Source: Filimonas sp.
GTDB lineage: Bacteria; Bacteroidota; Bacteroidia; Chitinophagales; Chitinophagaceae
NCBI GenBank assembly: GCA_017306865.1
Contig: JAFKHH010000012.1
Location: forward strand, 496,001-560,000
Direction: 5' to 3'
Length of the DNA: 64,000 bases
Shown: one piece after another, positions 25,978-37,152 of the stretch
Layout of the letters: the number at the start of each line of letters is the position of its first letter
Numbering within the stretch: the first letter of the stretch is position 1
Notes under the pieces: generated by a model
What the model was told of the DNA's origin: nothing
Seen by the model: the letters and a program-made list of their open reading frames with translations, nothing else
Databases searched by the model: none
Translations under genes and position numbers: made by a program

Positions 25978-26445
25978 TTAGAAATCATCGTCTTCTTCTT
26001 CGTTAAAGTCTGAGTCATTGAACATGTCGAATTCTTTAAAGTCTTCATCTACTTTAAAGTCATCTTCTTCTTCGCCACCTTTTTTAGAACCGCCAGCTCC
26101 GCCGCTACCAGATGCTTTCTTTCCTTTTGATTTAGGAATATCGAATTCATCAAAGTCAGGGTCCCAGCTATCCTCTTCCTCTGCTTTGTTCCAATCGTCA
26201 TCATCATCGTCTACATCATCACTTTCATCATCATCATCGTCTTCGTCATCATCGTCTTTAGCTTTTTTGGAACCTTTTGCTGCTTTTGCTTTTTTAGGTT
26301 CATCATCTAGTTCTTCCTCATCGTCAAAATCATCTTCATCATTTTCTGCTGACTTCTTTGATTTTGAAGAAGGAGTTTCCTCACTGTTGTTAGCCGCAGG
26401 TTTGCGGCCTGAAGTTTTTTTCTCTTTATCTGATTTTGCTGCCAT
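25978..26445 (-). CDS. Highly acidic low-complexity protein of unknown function
   Basis: A 155-residue protein made almost only of Asp, Glu, Lys, Ser and Gly. It runs from a Lys/Ser-rich N terminus (MAAKSDKEKKTSGRKPAANN) through long Asp/Glu tracts (ESDDVDDDDDDWNKAEEEDS) to a patterned acidic end (WDPDFDEFDIP ... FKEFDMFNDSDFNEEEDDDF). It must be disordered. The regular spacing of Phe in the acidic C terminus looks like a short binding motif. Acidic proteins of this kind occur near purA in other Chitinophagaceae as I recall; the role is unknown. It starts about 90 bases after purA and ends 18 bases before pabB, so it is probably co-transcribed with both. The overlapping Ser-rich frame on the other strand is only its mirror. 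Confidence 0.75.
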   Translation of the reverse strand: MAAKSDKEKKTSGRKPAANNSEETPSSKSKKSAENDEDDFDDEEELDDEPKKAKAAKGSKKAKDDDDEDDDDDESDDVDDDDDDWNKAEEEDSWDPDFDEFDIPKSKGKKASGSGGAGGSKKGGEEEDDFKVDEDFKEFDMFNDSDFNEEEDDDF

Positions 26446-26532
26446 ATCCGGGGAAATTAACTGCGTAAAATTTCAACGAGTTTTTTAATCGACAAAATAT
26501 TTTTTTTCAACAAAAAAGAGACCTTTTTTCAC

Positions 26533-27828
<1,296 letters not shown>

Positions 27829-27989
27829 TCAGTTGAAACGCTTTAGCCACAGATTCCGGCAACAAAAAAATAATTTTTATGAAAAGAAAAATTTGCTAAC
27901 GGATGTTAAGGAAAAGTTTCAATGGTTTACAGGTTTCAGGAATTTGATAACTATTGAAACCTGTAAACAAAATGAAACATTGGAACTGT

Positions 27990-30257
27990 TTATGGTAGCT
28001 CCTCCGTATCAAAGCGGTCTACGGTCTGTATGCCATCCAGTTGTTTCAGCCTGTTTACCAGTTCGTCCAGCTCCTCCTTGTCATGTACAAACACTTTGAT
28101 AGAACCCTGGAACAGACCTTCTTTTGATTCGATGGTCAGTGCGGAAATATTTACGCGCAGTTCGCCGCTGATAACATTAGTTATTTTATTGATAACGCCT
28201 ACATCGTCCATTCCGACAATGCGCACACCCGTAAGGAAGGATATTTCTTTATTCTTCGCCCATTTTGTTTTCACAATACGATGACCATAGTTCGCCATCA
28301 TTTGCGTAGCATTCGGGCAATTAGTGCGGTGTATGATCAGTCCCTTACCCGTACTTACAAAACCAAATACGTCATCGCCAGGAATCGGGTTACAGCATTT
28401 TGCAAGCGAATACATGATCTTATCGCTCGATTCGCCAAAGATGATCAGTTCCGAGTCTTTTTTAGAAGCCGGCTGTGTAGTACGGTGATCTGTTTCTGTT
28501 TTGGCTTCTACAACTGGCTTTACCGGTTTAGGCTGTTCCAGTTTATCACCCAATACATGAAAGTCTTTTAACTCCTTAAGATCAATGTTCTTAATGGCAA
28601 TATTGTAAAAAAGATCCAGTTGGGAAGGTACTTTGTAGAACATAACCAGCTCATCAATATTATATTGATTGAAAGCTGCCCCTATTCCCTCTATTTTCCG
28701 CTGCGCCACATATTTCCCCTCATCTGCTATTTTCCGCTTTTCCTCTTTCAGCGCATCTTTTATCTTACTTTTCGCCTTTGCCGTAACCACCAGGTTCAGC
28801 CAGTCTTCGCTAGGCTTTTGTTTATTGCTCGTAATGATCTCTATCTGGTCGCCACTACGCAGTTTGTGGCTGATAGGCACCAGCTTATGGTTTACCTTGG
28901 CGCCAATACATTTACTACCCACTGCAGAGTGAATGGCAAATGCAAAATCCAGTGCGGTGGAGCCGACCGGCAACATTTTTACATCACCTTTAGGTGTGTA
29001 CACATAAATCTCCTCTGCGAGGAAACTCGTTTTAAAATCCTGCAAAAAGTCAATGCTGTCTGTATCCTGCGTACTGATCACCTCACGGATCTGCATAAAC
29101 CATTTGTCAAAACGGTCTTCTGCCTGGCTGCCTTCCTTGTATTTAAAGTGCGCGGCGAGACCCTTTTCTGCGATCTCGTTCATGCGTTTTGTACGGATCT
29201 GTACCTCCACCCATTTACCTTGCGGGCCCATCACCGTAGTGTGCAATGCTTCGTAACCATTGCTCTTAGGGTTACTCAGCCAGTCGCGCAGGCGCTCAGG
29301 CGAAGGCGTGTACTCATCTGTGATCATAGAGTACACTTTCCAGCACTCTTCTTTCTCTTTCTCCGGAGTGGAATCAAGAATAACACGGATAGCAAAAAGA
29401 TCGTACACCTCTTCAAACGCAACACCCTTTTTCCTTATTTTATTCCAGATAGAGTGAATGCTTTTCGGGCGTCCGTATATTTCGAAGTTAAAGCCGGACT
29501 TTACCAGCTTGTCCTTGATCGGTTTAATAAATTCGTTGATATAGCGTGTTCTCTCGCGCTTTGTTTCGGAAAGCTTACGCGCAATTTCTTTGTACTGTGC
29601 CGGTTCCATGTACTTCATGGAAAGATCCTCCAGCTCAGTCTTTATATTATACAAACCCATCCTGTGCGCAAGCGGGGCATATACCCAAATGGTTTCGCTG
29701 GCAATTTTCAGTTGCTTTTCGCGCTTCATGTAGTCCATGGTGCGCATATTGTGCAGCCTGTCCGCCAGTTTAATGAGTATTACACGCGGGTCATCTGTCA
29801 GGGTCAGTAATATTTTCTTGAAATTTTCTGCCTGCTGGCTGCTATTCGTATCTATTACATTGGATATTTTGGTAAGACCATCCACAATGCGGGCGATCTC
29901 CATACCAAATTCCCTCTCAATATCTTCCAGCGTAACGTCTGTATCCTCAACTGTATCGTGCAGCAGCGCACAGATAGTGGAGCGCACACCGAGGCCTATC
30001 TCTTCAACACATATAGAAGCTACAGCTAATGGATGTAAAATGTAAGGTTCGCCGCTTTTTCTGCGCATGGTCTTGTGTGCATCAGCAGCCATTTCAAATG
30101 CGCTGCGCAACAATTCCTTATCACCCCTTTTCAATTTTGGTCTCAGGCTGCGTAATAATGCTCTATATCTTCGAAGAATTTCCTTTTTTTCCTGCTCTTC
30201 GTTGAGCGTGTATTTTGGTAAAGTGGTTTCTTGTACCGGGATATTCGGTTGCTCCAT
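27990..30257 (-). CDS. Bifunctional (p)ppGpp synthetase/hydrolase, RelA/SpoT family
   Basis: A 755-residue long RSH enzyme. The HD hydrolase domain has YILHPLAVASI and ALLHDTVEDTD (His100-Asp101), the intact metal site. The synthetase domain has YDLFAIRVILDS and NGYEALHTTVMGPQGKWVEVQIRT. TGS (EEIYVYTPKGDVKMLPVGSTALDFAFAIHS), a zinc-finger/helical region with AKCCNPIPGDDVFGF, and a C-terminal ACT domain follow. Both activities should be present, as usual for the single long RSH of Bacteroidota, which makes and removes the stringent-response alarmone. I start at MEQPNIPVQE (30257); the 16 codons upstream are atypical. Confidence 0.95.
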   Translation of the reverse strand: MEQPNIPVQETTLPKYTLNEEQEKKEILRRYRALLRSLRPKLKRGDKELLRSAFEMAADAHKTMRRKSGEPYILHPLAVASICVEEIGLGVRSTICALLHDTVEDTDVTLEDIEREFGMEIARIVDGLTKISNVIDTNSSQQAENFKKILLTLTDDPRVILIKLADRLHNMRTMDYMKREKQLKIASETIWVYAPLAHRMGLYNIKTELEDLSMKYMEPAQYKEIARKLSETKRERTRYINEFIKPIKDKLVKSGFNFEIYGRPKSIHSIWNKIRKKGVAFEEVYDLFAIRVILDSTPEKEKEECWKVYSMITDEYTPSPERLRDWLSNPKSNGYEALHTTVMGPQGKWVEVQIRTKRMNEIAEKGLAAHFKYKEGSQAEDRFDKWFMQIREVISTQDTDSIDFLQDFKTSFLAEEIYVYTPKGDVKMLPVGSTALDFAFAIHSAVGSKCIGAKVNHKLVPISHKLRSGDQIEIITSNKQKPSEDWLNLVVTAKAKSKIKDALKEEKRKIADEGKYVAQRKIEGIGAAFNQYNIDELVMFYKVPSQLDLFYNIAIKNIDLKELKDFHVLGDKLEQPKPVKPVVEAKTETDHRTTQPASKKDSELIIFGESSDKIMYSLAKCCNPIPGDDVFGFVSTGKGLIIHRTNCPNATQMMANYGHRIVKTKWAKNKEISFLTGVRIVGMDDVGVINKITNVISGELRVNISALTIESKEGLFQGSIKVFVHDKEELDELVNRLKQLDGIQTVDRFDTEELP

Positions 30258-30431
30258 AACTGATACGAATTTACGTAAAAGGGATGAATGAACGAACGCT
30301 CGCATACCCGGACTAAAAAACTTTCAAGAATCACATTGTCAATTAATTAAACTACAACATATATGAACGGTAATTAAACAATTGATCAATGTAACAAATC
30401 ATACCGTTTTCAATTTACCTTTGATGCACAG

Positions 30432-32246
30432 ATGAGTAACGGAGTTAACAAAAAGGTGCTGGATTTTTCTTTGCTGGGTAGGGTGTTCCGATTTGTAAGG
30501 CCTTATCGTGTGCAGTTTATTGCGAGTATTATGTTAGCCATAGTGCTGGCTGTTTTTACGCCAGTCAGGCCATTATTAATACAGCTAACCATTGATACTG
30601 CCACAGGCAAACATGCCCATGTACCAGGCTGGTTAAAGCTGGTGCTGTTCAATACCAACCTCAACAGCGTTCAGCAATTCATCGTTTCCGTTACCATATT
30701 CCAGGTAATTTTCGTCTTTATAGAAACGGCGGTACGTTTCACTTTCACCTTTATTACATCCTGGTTAGGGCAGGCAGTGGTAAAAGATATGCGTGTAAGC
30801 GTTTATAAAAAGATCATGAGCCTGAACCTGCGCCAGTTCGACAATACGCCTATAGGTACACTTACTACGCGCACCATCAATGATATTGAAAGTATCAACG
30901 ATATTTTTTCCGATGGATTGATACCAATCGTTGCCGATCTCTTATCTATCGTTATTACACTGGCTACCATGTTCTGGATAGACTGGCGCCTTACGCTGGT
31001 GAGCCTTATCCCATTTCCGATCATGATCATTGCCACTTACTATTTTAAAAATAGTGTGAATAAGAGTTTTATCCGTGTACGTAATGCCGTAGCAGCGTTG
31101 AACGCGTTTATACAAGAGCATATTACCGGTATGCACATTGTGCAGGCATTTTCAGCGGAAGGCAGAGAGTTTGACAAGTTTAAAAAGATCAATAAAGAAC
31201 ACAGGAACGCCAACGTAAAAGCCATTTTTGCCTACTCCGTTTTCTTTCCTGTAGTGGAAGTCGTATTGGCTGTAAGCATGGGTATATTGGTATGGTGGGT
31301 GGCAGACAGGCAACTGGAAGCAGGCTTGCTGGTATCTTTTATATTATACCTGAACCAGATCTTCCGTCCGTTGCGCGTGATCGCAGATAAGTTTAACGTG
31401 ATCCAAATGGGCATGGTAGCTGCGGAAAGAGTGTTCAAGGTGCTGGACAATGATGACGTAATTAAGAAAGAAGGCAACTACGATCCGAAAGAGATCAAGG
31501 GCGCTATTACATTTGAGCACGTTTCATTTGCCTATACGGAAGAAAACTATGTGCTGAAAGACATCAATTTTGATGTGAAACCTGGCCAGACTGTAGCGTT
31601 GGTAGGTCATACCGGTAGCGGTAAAACATCTATCATCAGCTTATTAAACAGGTTATACCATATTCAACAAGGTAAAATACTGCTGGACGGCGTAGATATA
31701 GATGAATATAAACTGGATACGCTGAGAGGAAGTATAGGTGTGGTACTGCAGGATGTATTTCTCTTCTCCGGCTCTGTAATGGATAATATTACGTTACGTA
31801 ATCCGGCTATCTCTAAAGAACAGGTATTGGAAGCGGCCAAATTGATTGGCGTTCATGATTTTATTATGCAATTGCCTGGCGGTTACAGCTACAATGTAAT
31901 GGAACGAGGCAGCACGCTAAGCCTTGGACAGCGGCAACTGATCTCATTCATCCGCGCCTTATTATATAATCCTTCCGTATTGATCCTCGATGAAGCGACT
32001 TCTTCTATTGATACAGAAAGCGAATTGCTGATCCAGAAAGCCATCGATACATTGATTGTTGGAAGAACATCTATCGTGATTGCACACCGTTTGTCTACGA
32101 TCCGTAAAGCCGATAAAATTATTGTGCTGGATAAAGGCGAAATAAAGGAAATGGGCAACCATGAGGAGCTGTTGGCATTGGGCGGATATTATAGTAAATT
32201 GCATAGCATGCAGTTTGACAAACAGAAAGAGACTGCAAAGGTGTAA
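30432..32246 (+). CDS. ABC transporter, fused permease and ATPase (MsbA-like exporter)
   Basis: A 604-residue half-transporter: six membrane helices in residues about 20-320, then an ATPase domain with Walker A GHTGSGKTS (about 393-401), signature LSLGQRQLI (about 495), Walker B VLILDEATSS and the switch IAHRLSTI. It would work as a homodimer in the inner membrane. The substrate cannot be told; lipid, drug or peptide export are all possible in this subfamily. A -7 element TACCTTTG lies at 30416-30423, 8 bases before the ATG, so the leader is very short or the true promoter lies further upstream. Confidence 0.9.
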   Translation: MSNGVNKKVLDFSLLGRVFRFVRPYRVQFIASIMLAIVLAVFTPVRPLLIQLTIDTATGKHAHVPGWLKLVLFNTNLNSVQQFIVSVTIFQVIFVFIETAVRFTFTFITSWLGQAVVKDMRVSVYKKIMSLNLRQFDNTPIGTLTTRTINDIESINDIFSDGLIPIVADLLSIVITLATMFWIDWRLTLVSLIPFPIMIIATYYFKNSVNKSFIRVRNAVAALNAFIQEHITGMHIVQAFSAEGREFDKFKKINKEHRNANVKAIFAYSVFFPVVEVVLAVSMGILVWWVADRQLEAGLLVSFILYLNQIFRPLRVIADKFNVIQMGMVAAERVFKVLDNDDVIKKEGNYDPKEIKGAITFEHVSFAYTEENYVLKDINFDVKPGQTVALVGHTGSGKTSIISLLNRLYHIQQGKILLDGVDIDEYKLDTLRGSIGVVLQDVFLFSGSVMDNITLRNPAISKEQVLEAAKLIGVHDFIMQLPGGYSYNVMERGSTLSLGQRQLISFIRALLYNPSVLILDEATSSIDTESELLIQKAIDTLIVGRTSIVIAHRLSTIRKADKIIVLDKGEIKEMGNHEELLALGGYYSKLHSMQFDKQKETAKV

Positions 32247-32293
32247 TATCTAATCAGGCGGAAAACAATAAAAACATACAAAGCAAAGTTTGA

Positions 32294-32455
32294 GATTCGG
32301 AGGGCTTTGAAAAAGCTGAGTTGGATTTATTGCGTAATGCCTTGAAAAGAACGCATCAGGAACGGTTTGAAATAATGACAACGTTGATGAAAATGAACAT
32401 CATGTTCAAAAAAGCAAGAATCACTCACAAACCATTTACTTCAGATAATAAATAA
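32294..32455 (+). pseudogene. Remnant of a short coding sequence without a start codon
   Basis: Between the ABC gene and atpB an open stretch of 53 codons ends in TAA at 32453-32455. It reads FEKAELDLLRNALK, then RTHQERFEIMTTLMKMNIMF, then KKARITHKPF. The composition and amphipathic pattern look coding, and the first in-frame stop upstream is TGA at 32291. There is no ATG at a suitable place (first in-frame TTG at 32321). The bases before it (about 32270-32300) read in another frame as KAKFEIRRALKK, which suggests an ancestral frameshift. It resembles short helical proteins of unknown function in Bacteroidota, but I do not recognise a named family. Confidence 0.4.
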
Positions 32456-32661
32456 TTACCTTGTATTCCTTTAGCGATTGCTTTCTGTTTTTTCAATTAC
32501 TATTGAAAATAAATGTGCCATTTCTACACATTACTAAGGCTTGCAATCTTTAAAAGAGCTTTTACCGTGAGAAAATTAAAAAATTACGGTCAGACGACAA
32601 TTCTTTGGGGTAATTTTTGGAATTAGTAATCCAATTCTATCGATTTGACCGTGTTCAGCCT

Positions 32662-32669
32662 TATCTTTG
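32662..32669 (+). promoter_or_regulatory. -7 element of the atp operon promoter
   Basis: TATCTTTG, a strong -7 element, 20 bases before the atpB ATG at 32689. No convincing TTTG lies at the right distance upstream. The element supports ATG 32689 as the start, since a start at 32617 would lie upstream of it. Confidence 0.55.
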
Positions 32670-32688
32670 CGCAAAATTTCACCAAACT

Positions 32689-33813
32689 ATGGTTTCAAGA
32701 AGTGTGAAACTCTTACTGGCATTGGCTTTCAGCGTTTTTTTGACGCTCGGATCGTTTAGTTCGTTTGGGCAGGAAGAACATGCTGCTCCGGTTGCTGGCG
32801 AAAAGAAGGAAGAATTCAACGCGGGCAAAACAATCATCCACCACGTACTGGACTCTCACGAGTTTCATTTCTTTAATATTGGCGAGCATGCATATGCTAT
32901 TCACCTGCCAATTATTATGTATTCTCCTGAAAGAGGCGTATCTGTATTTTCTTCTGGAAAATTTGAAGAAGGTAAAGTAGCGTACGGTGGGTATAAGCTG
33001 GACGAAGAGACGAATAAAATAGTTGCAGTAAAAGAAGACGGTTCTGTAGACGAAACTGTAAAAGCATACGATTTCTCATTGACTAAGAACGTTGTGCAAA
33101 TGCTGATCGGCGCTATCCTGCTGATCGTTATTATGCTGAACGTTGCCAAAAAATATAAGACAACCGGCGCTACACAAGCTCCTTCTGGTTTCCAGAATGC
33201 GATAGAGCCCGTTATCACATTTGTAAGAGATGATGTGGCTAAGCCAAATCTGCATGGCAAACATGACAGATACCTGCCATTCCTCCTTTCAGTGTTTTTC
33301 TTTATCCTTATCAACAATATTCTTGGTTTAATACCTGGTTCTGCTAACGTAACCGGCAACATCGCCTTTACAGCAGTGTTAGCTGTTATTTCACTGATCG
33401 TGATCTTGTTTAGCACAAACGGTCACTTCTGGGGACACATTTTCTGGCCTCCGGGCGTGCCTTTCCTGGTAAAACTGATCCTGATCCCGGTAGAGTTGTT
33501 AGGTGTATTTATTAAGCCAGCCGCATTGATGATTCGTCTTTTTGCGAACATGACTGCAGGCCACATTGTAATCCTGAGCTTCGTGTCTTTGATCTTTATT
33601 TTTGGTCAAATGTCTACAGTTGCAGGTTGGGGCTTTTCTCCGGTATCTCTTGCATTCTCTGTGTTTATTTATATGATCGAGATCCTGGTAGCATTCATCC
33701 AGGCGTTCATCTTCACAAACCTGACTGCGGTATTTATCGGGCAGGCTTTTGAAGCTGGTCACGCGCATGACGACCATGATCCGCATCATCACGGCGAAGA
33801 AATCTTTGTATAA
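32689..33813 (+). CDS. atpB: F-type ATP synthase subunit a
   Basis: A 374-residue protein, longer than E. coli subunit a (271) because of an N-terminal export-like segment (MVSRSVKLLLALAFSVFLTLGSFSSFGQ) and a periplasmic stretch with HEFHFFNIGEHAYAIHLPII, as usual in Bacteroidota. The membrane core has the essential Arg in LMIRLFANMTAGHIVIL and the last helices with FIQAFIFTNLTAVFIGQAF. The C terminus is His/Asp-rich (HAHDDHDPHHHGEE). It forms the proton half-channels against the c-ring. First gene of atpB-E-F-H-A. Confidence 0.95.
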   Translation: MVSRSVKLLLALAFSVFLTLGSFSSFGQEEHAAPVAGEKKEEFNAGKTIIHHVLDSHEFHFFNIGEHAYAIHLPIIMYSPERGVSVFSSGKFEEGKVAYGGYKLDEETNKIVAVKEDGSVDETVKAYDFSLTKNVVQMLIGAILLIVIMLNVAKKYKTTGATQAPSGFQNAIEPVITFVRDDVAKPNLHGKHDRYLPFLLSVFFFILINNILGLIPGSANVTGNIAFTAVLAVISLIVILFSTNGHFWGHIFWPPGVPFLVKLILIPVELLGVFIKPAALMIRLFANMTAGHIVILSFVSLIFIFGQMSTVAGWGFSPVSLAFSVFIYMIEILVAFIQAFIFTNLTAVFIGQAFEAGHAHDDHDPHHHGEEIFV

Positions 33814-33844
33814 TTAATAATAGGAAACAATAACTCTTTCATAA

Positions 33845-34102
<258 letters not shown>

Positions 34103-34186
34103 TACATACTAACTAAACTAATTACAGCATCTAACGCACAGGGCCGAAGATGCTGTAATTCCTAATTTCAAATTTCAAATTCTTAT

Positions 34187-34681
34187 ATGGAACTGTTATT
34201 ACCCGGTTTAGGTATTATTGTTTGGACGCTGATAGCGTTTGTGATTGTATTGCTAATCTTAAAGAAATTTGCGTGGAAGCCGATCCTGAAAAGCCTGAAC
34301 GAAAGGGAAGCAAACATTGCTGACTCTATCGCTACAGCTAAAAGGGTAAAAGCTGAAATGGCTCAGTTACAGAGCGAGAATGAAGCTTTATTGGCTAAAG
34401 CTCGTGAAGAAAGGGCTACTTTGCTGAAAGATGCAAAAGAAACAGCTGATAAAATGGTGGCTGACGCTAAGAATAAAGCAAAAACTGAGTTTGACAAAAT
34501 ACTGGCTGATGCGCAGGTTGCTATTCAGCAGCAAAAAAATGCAGCATTGACTGATGTTAAAAACCAGGTTGGCAACTTAGTAATTGAAGTAGCAGAGAAA
34601 GTTTTACGCAAAGAGTTGGCTGATAAAGCACAACAAGAAGGCTACATCAAGCAACTGACAGCGGAAGTGAAACTTAACTAA
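34187..34681 (+). CDS. atpF: F-type ATP synthase subunit b
   Basis: A 164-residue protein: one N-terminal membrane helix (LLPGLGIIVWTLIAFVIVLL), the conserved turn KKFAWKPILKSLNEREANI, then a long charged helix that forms the stator stalk. It joins the membrane sector to F1 through the delta subunit. It lies 84 bases after atpE; the gap holds the inverted repeat TAATTACAGCATCT ... AGATGCTGTAATT (about 34119-34161), which could tune expression between c and b. Confidence 0.93.
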   Translation: MELLLPGLGIIVWTLIAFVIVLLILKKFAWKPILKSLNEREANIADSIATAKRVKAEMAQLQSENEALLAKAREERATLLKDAKETADKMVADAKNKAKTEFDKILADAQVAIQQQKNAALTDVKNQVGNLVIEVAEKVLRKELADKAQQEGYIKQLTAEVKLN

Positions 34682-34761
34682 TTTGAAAAGTTGACAGTAT
34701 TAAGAATGTTGTTCTACTAACATTTCAAATCTTCAAATTTCAAATTTCAAATTGAATTCAA

Positions 34762-35325
34762 ATGCCAAATCCTCGTTTAGCTTCAAGATATGCCAAAAGC
34801 CTGATTGACCTTGCTGTGGAAAAAGGTCAGTTGGATGCGGTGTATGCAGATATGCAGCTATTGCAGGCGATCAACAAGAGCAGTCGTGAGTTTGTATCTC
34901 TTTTACGCAGCCCGATCATTAAGGCCGATAAAAAGAATGCGATTATCTCTGCTGTAACTGATGGTAAAGTAAGCCCGCTAACTGCTGCTTTCAATAAGTT
35001 GCTGGTGAACAAAGGCCGCGAAAGCGATCTGCCTGAGATCATCGAAGCAGTTATTGAGCAATACAATGCAATCAAAGGCATCCATAAGGTAACGCTGACA
35101 ACAGCTATACCTGTAAGCGATGATGTAAAGAATACAGTAATTGCTAAAATTAAAGAAGCCACATCTATAGCAAGTGTAGATTTGCACGCTGTGGTAGATG
35201 AAAGGCTGATAGGCGGTTTCAAACTCGAATTTGACAACCAGCTTGTGGATGCATCAGTACTATATGATCTGAATGCGATCAAAAAACAATTTAACAGCAA
35301 CGATTTTGTACACAATATCAGGTAA
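34762..35325 (+). CDS. atpH: F-type ATP synthase subunit delta
   Basis: A 187-residue protein with the delta/OSCP pattern: N-terminal helical domain (NPRLASRYAKSLIDLAVEKGQLDAVYADM) and a C-terminal segment HAVVDERLIGGFKLEFDNQLVDASVLYDLNAIKKQF. It ties the stator stalk to the top of F1. It starts 80 bases after atpF; the gap is AT-rich with the repeated text ATTTCAAATCTTCAAATTTC. Confidence 0.93.
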   Translation: MPNPRLASRYAKSLIDLAVEKGQLDAVYADMQLLQAINKSSREFVSLLRSPIIKADKKNAIISAVTDGKVSPLTAAFNKLLVNKGRESDLPEIIEAVIEQYNAIKGIHKVTLTTAIPVSDDVKNTVIAKIKEATSIASVDLHAVVDERLIGGFKLEFDNQLVDASVLYDLNAIKKQFNSNDFVHNIR

Positions 35326-35395
35326 GTGAGATTGATTTTGTACAACAACGTTACAGATAACAACTTTTAAAAAAGAAAACCTCAAACTTGCAAAT

Positions 35396-36973
35396 ATGGT
35401 TGAAATAAAACCTGATGAAATATCAGCGATATTGAAGCAGCAATTGACAAATTTTAATGCTTCAGTTGATTTGGAAGAAGTGGGTACTGTACTCCAGGTA
35501 GGTGACGGTATCGCCCGCGTATATGGTTTAAACAATGTACGTTCAGGCGAACTGGTAGAATTTGAGAATGGCGTTAAAGCTATCGCATTGAACCTTGAAG
35601 AAGACAATGTGGGTGTGGTATTGATGGGCGAAAGCAAAGGCATTAAAGAAGGTGAGAAAGTACGCCGTACTAAACAGATCGCATCTATTAAAGTAGGTGA
35701 AGGTGTTGTAGGTCGTGTAATCAACACACTGGGTCAGCCTATCGATGGTAAAGGCGCTATCACTGGTGATCTGTATGAAATGCCATTGGAACGTAAAGCT
35801 CCTGGTGTTATCTTCCGTGAGCCGGTAAAAGAACCATTGCAGACTGGTATCAAAGCGATCGACGCAATGATCCCTGTAGGCCGTGGACAGCGTGAGCTGG
35901 TAATTGGTGACCGTCAGACAGGTAAAACTGCTATCTGTATCGACACTATTATCAATCAGAAAGAATTTTACGATGCAGGCAAGCCTGTATATTGTATATA
36001 TGTAGCTATTGGTCAGAAAGCATCTACTATTGCTGGTGTTATGAAAACACTGGAAGATAATGGCGCTATGGCTTATACTACGATCGTTGCGGCTTCTGCA
36101 GCGGATCCGGCTCCTCAACAGTTCTACGCTCCGTTTGCAGGTGCGGCTGTAGGTGAGTTCTTCCGTGATACCGGTCGTCCTGCATTGATCATCTATGATG
36201 ACCTTTCTAAACAAGCGGTGGCTTACCGTGAGGTATCCCTGTTGTTGAGAAGACCTCCAGGACGTGAGGCTTATCCTGGTGACGTATTCTATCTTCACTC
36301 CCGTTTGCTGGAGCGTGCCGCAAAAGTTATTGCTAATGATGCGATCGCTAAAACGATGAACGACTTGCCAGACTCTATCAAGCACCTGGTAAAAGGTGGT
36401 GGTAGTTTAACAGCGTTGCCAATCATCGAAACACAAGCTGGTGACGTATCTGCTTACATCCCTACAAACGTAATCTCTATCACCGACGGACAGATATTCC
36501 TGGAAGGTAACTTGTTCAACGCAGGTATCCGCCCGGCTATCAACGTAGGTATCTCTGTAAGCCGCGTAGGTGGTAACGCACAGATCAAATCCATGAAAAA
36601 AGTTGCCGGTACATTGAAACTGGACCAGGCGCTTTACCGTGAGATGGAAGCGTTCTCTAAATTTGGTGGTGACCTGGATGCTGCAACTAAACTGGTATTG
36701 GATAAAGGTGCGCGTAACGTGGAAATCCTGAAACAAGCACAGTTCGCTCCATTCCCTGTAGAAAAACAGGTTGCAATCATCTACCTAGGTACACAAGGTC
36801 TGTTACGTGAAGTAGCAGTGAAGAAAGTAAAAGAGTTTGAAGAACACTTCCTGATGGAAATGGAAAACAAACTGCCTGACGTTCTTGCTGAATTCAAAAA
36901 AGGTAACTTACCGGAAGCTGGTCTGACTAAAATAGTTGACCTTGCGAAAGGGTTAATGCCTCAGTACAAATAA
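35396..36973 (+). CDS. atpA: F-type ATP synthase subunit alpha
   Basis: A 525-residue protein with the P-loop GDRQTGKTA (about residue 174), the segment [17 protein letters not shown], which is the ATPase alpha/beta signature, and the N-terminal barrel [17 protein letters not shown]. It carries non-catalytic nucleotide sites of F1. A strong terminator follows at once, so atpG (gamma), which usually comes next in Bacteroidota, is not in this operon; atpD and atpC are also elsewhere. Confidence 0.97.
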   Translation: MVEIKPDEISAILKQQLTNFNASVDLEEVGTVLQVGDGIARVYGLNNVRSGELVEFENGVKAIALNLEEDNVGVVLMGESKGIKEGEKVRRTKQIASIKVGEGVVGRVINTLGQPIDGKGAITGDLYEMPLERKAPGVIFREPVKEPLQTGIKAIDAMIPVGRGQRELVIGDRQTGKTAICIDTIINQKEFYDAGKPVYCIYVAIGQKASTIAGVMKTLEDNGAMAYTTIVAASAADPAPQQFYAPFAGAAVGEFFRDTGRPALIIYDDLSKQAVAYREVSLLLRRPPGREAYPGDVFYLHSRLLERAAKVIANDAIAKTMNDLPDSIKHLVKGGGSLTALPIIETQAGDVSAYIPTNVISITDGQIFLEGNLFNAGIRPAINVGISVSRVGGNAQIKSMKKVAGTLKLDQALYREMEAFSKFGGDLDAATKLVLDKGARNVEILKQAQFAPFPVEKQVAIIYLGTQGLLREVAVKKVKEFEEHFLMEMENKLPDVLAEFKKGNLPEAGLTKIVDLAKGLMPQYK

Positions 36974-36995
36974 GATTTAATCTTACTATTTATAG

Positions 36996-37026
36996 AAAGC
37001 AGCTCTGAAAAGAGCTGCTTTTTTTA
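36996..37026 (+). terminator. Terminator of the atp operon
   Basis: Perfect 11-base stem AAAGCAGCTCT-GAAA-AGAGCTGCTTT followed by a T run, 22 bases after the atpA stop. Confidence 0.92.
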
Positions 37027-37040
37027 TTCATATAGGAAGG

Positions 37041-37150
37041 TGTCAGTAAGTTAAGAATTTAACCACGAGGGTCATGAAGACCATGCTAAGTACATAACGA
37101 ATTTTCTTTACGGTCTTTGTGAAATAACCTTGCGATCCCTGTGGTTAGCC
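37041..37150. repeat. Hairpin of the AACCAC..AAGG dispersed family
   Basis: Begins TGTCAGTAAGTTAAGAA, then AACCACGAGGGTC (37061-37073), which pairs imperfectly with GATCCCTGTGGTT (37134-37146). GAAGACC near 37076-37082 faces GGTCTTTG near 37112. It is related to the element at 45891-46015, which has the same TAAGTTAAGAA ... TAACCAC order. Confidence 0.65.
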
Positions 37151-37152
37151 TT

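Noticed and set aside
26018-26488. 156-codon Ser-rich open frame on the plus strand
   Set aside because: Mirror of the Asp/Glu-rich gene on the minus strand; the serine runs are the complement of GAT/GAA codons.
28620-29810. 396-codon open frame on the plus strand
   Set aside because: It lies wholly within relA/spoT on the opposite strand and has Cys/His/Phe-rich composition without any domain; it is a mirror of the coding strand.
35543-36385. 280-codon open frame on the minus strand
   Set aside because: Antisense to atpA; composition is unlike a real protein and atpA is certain.
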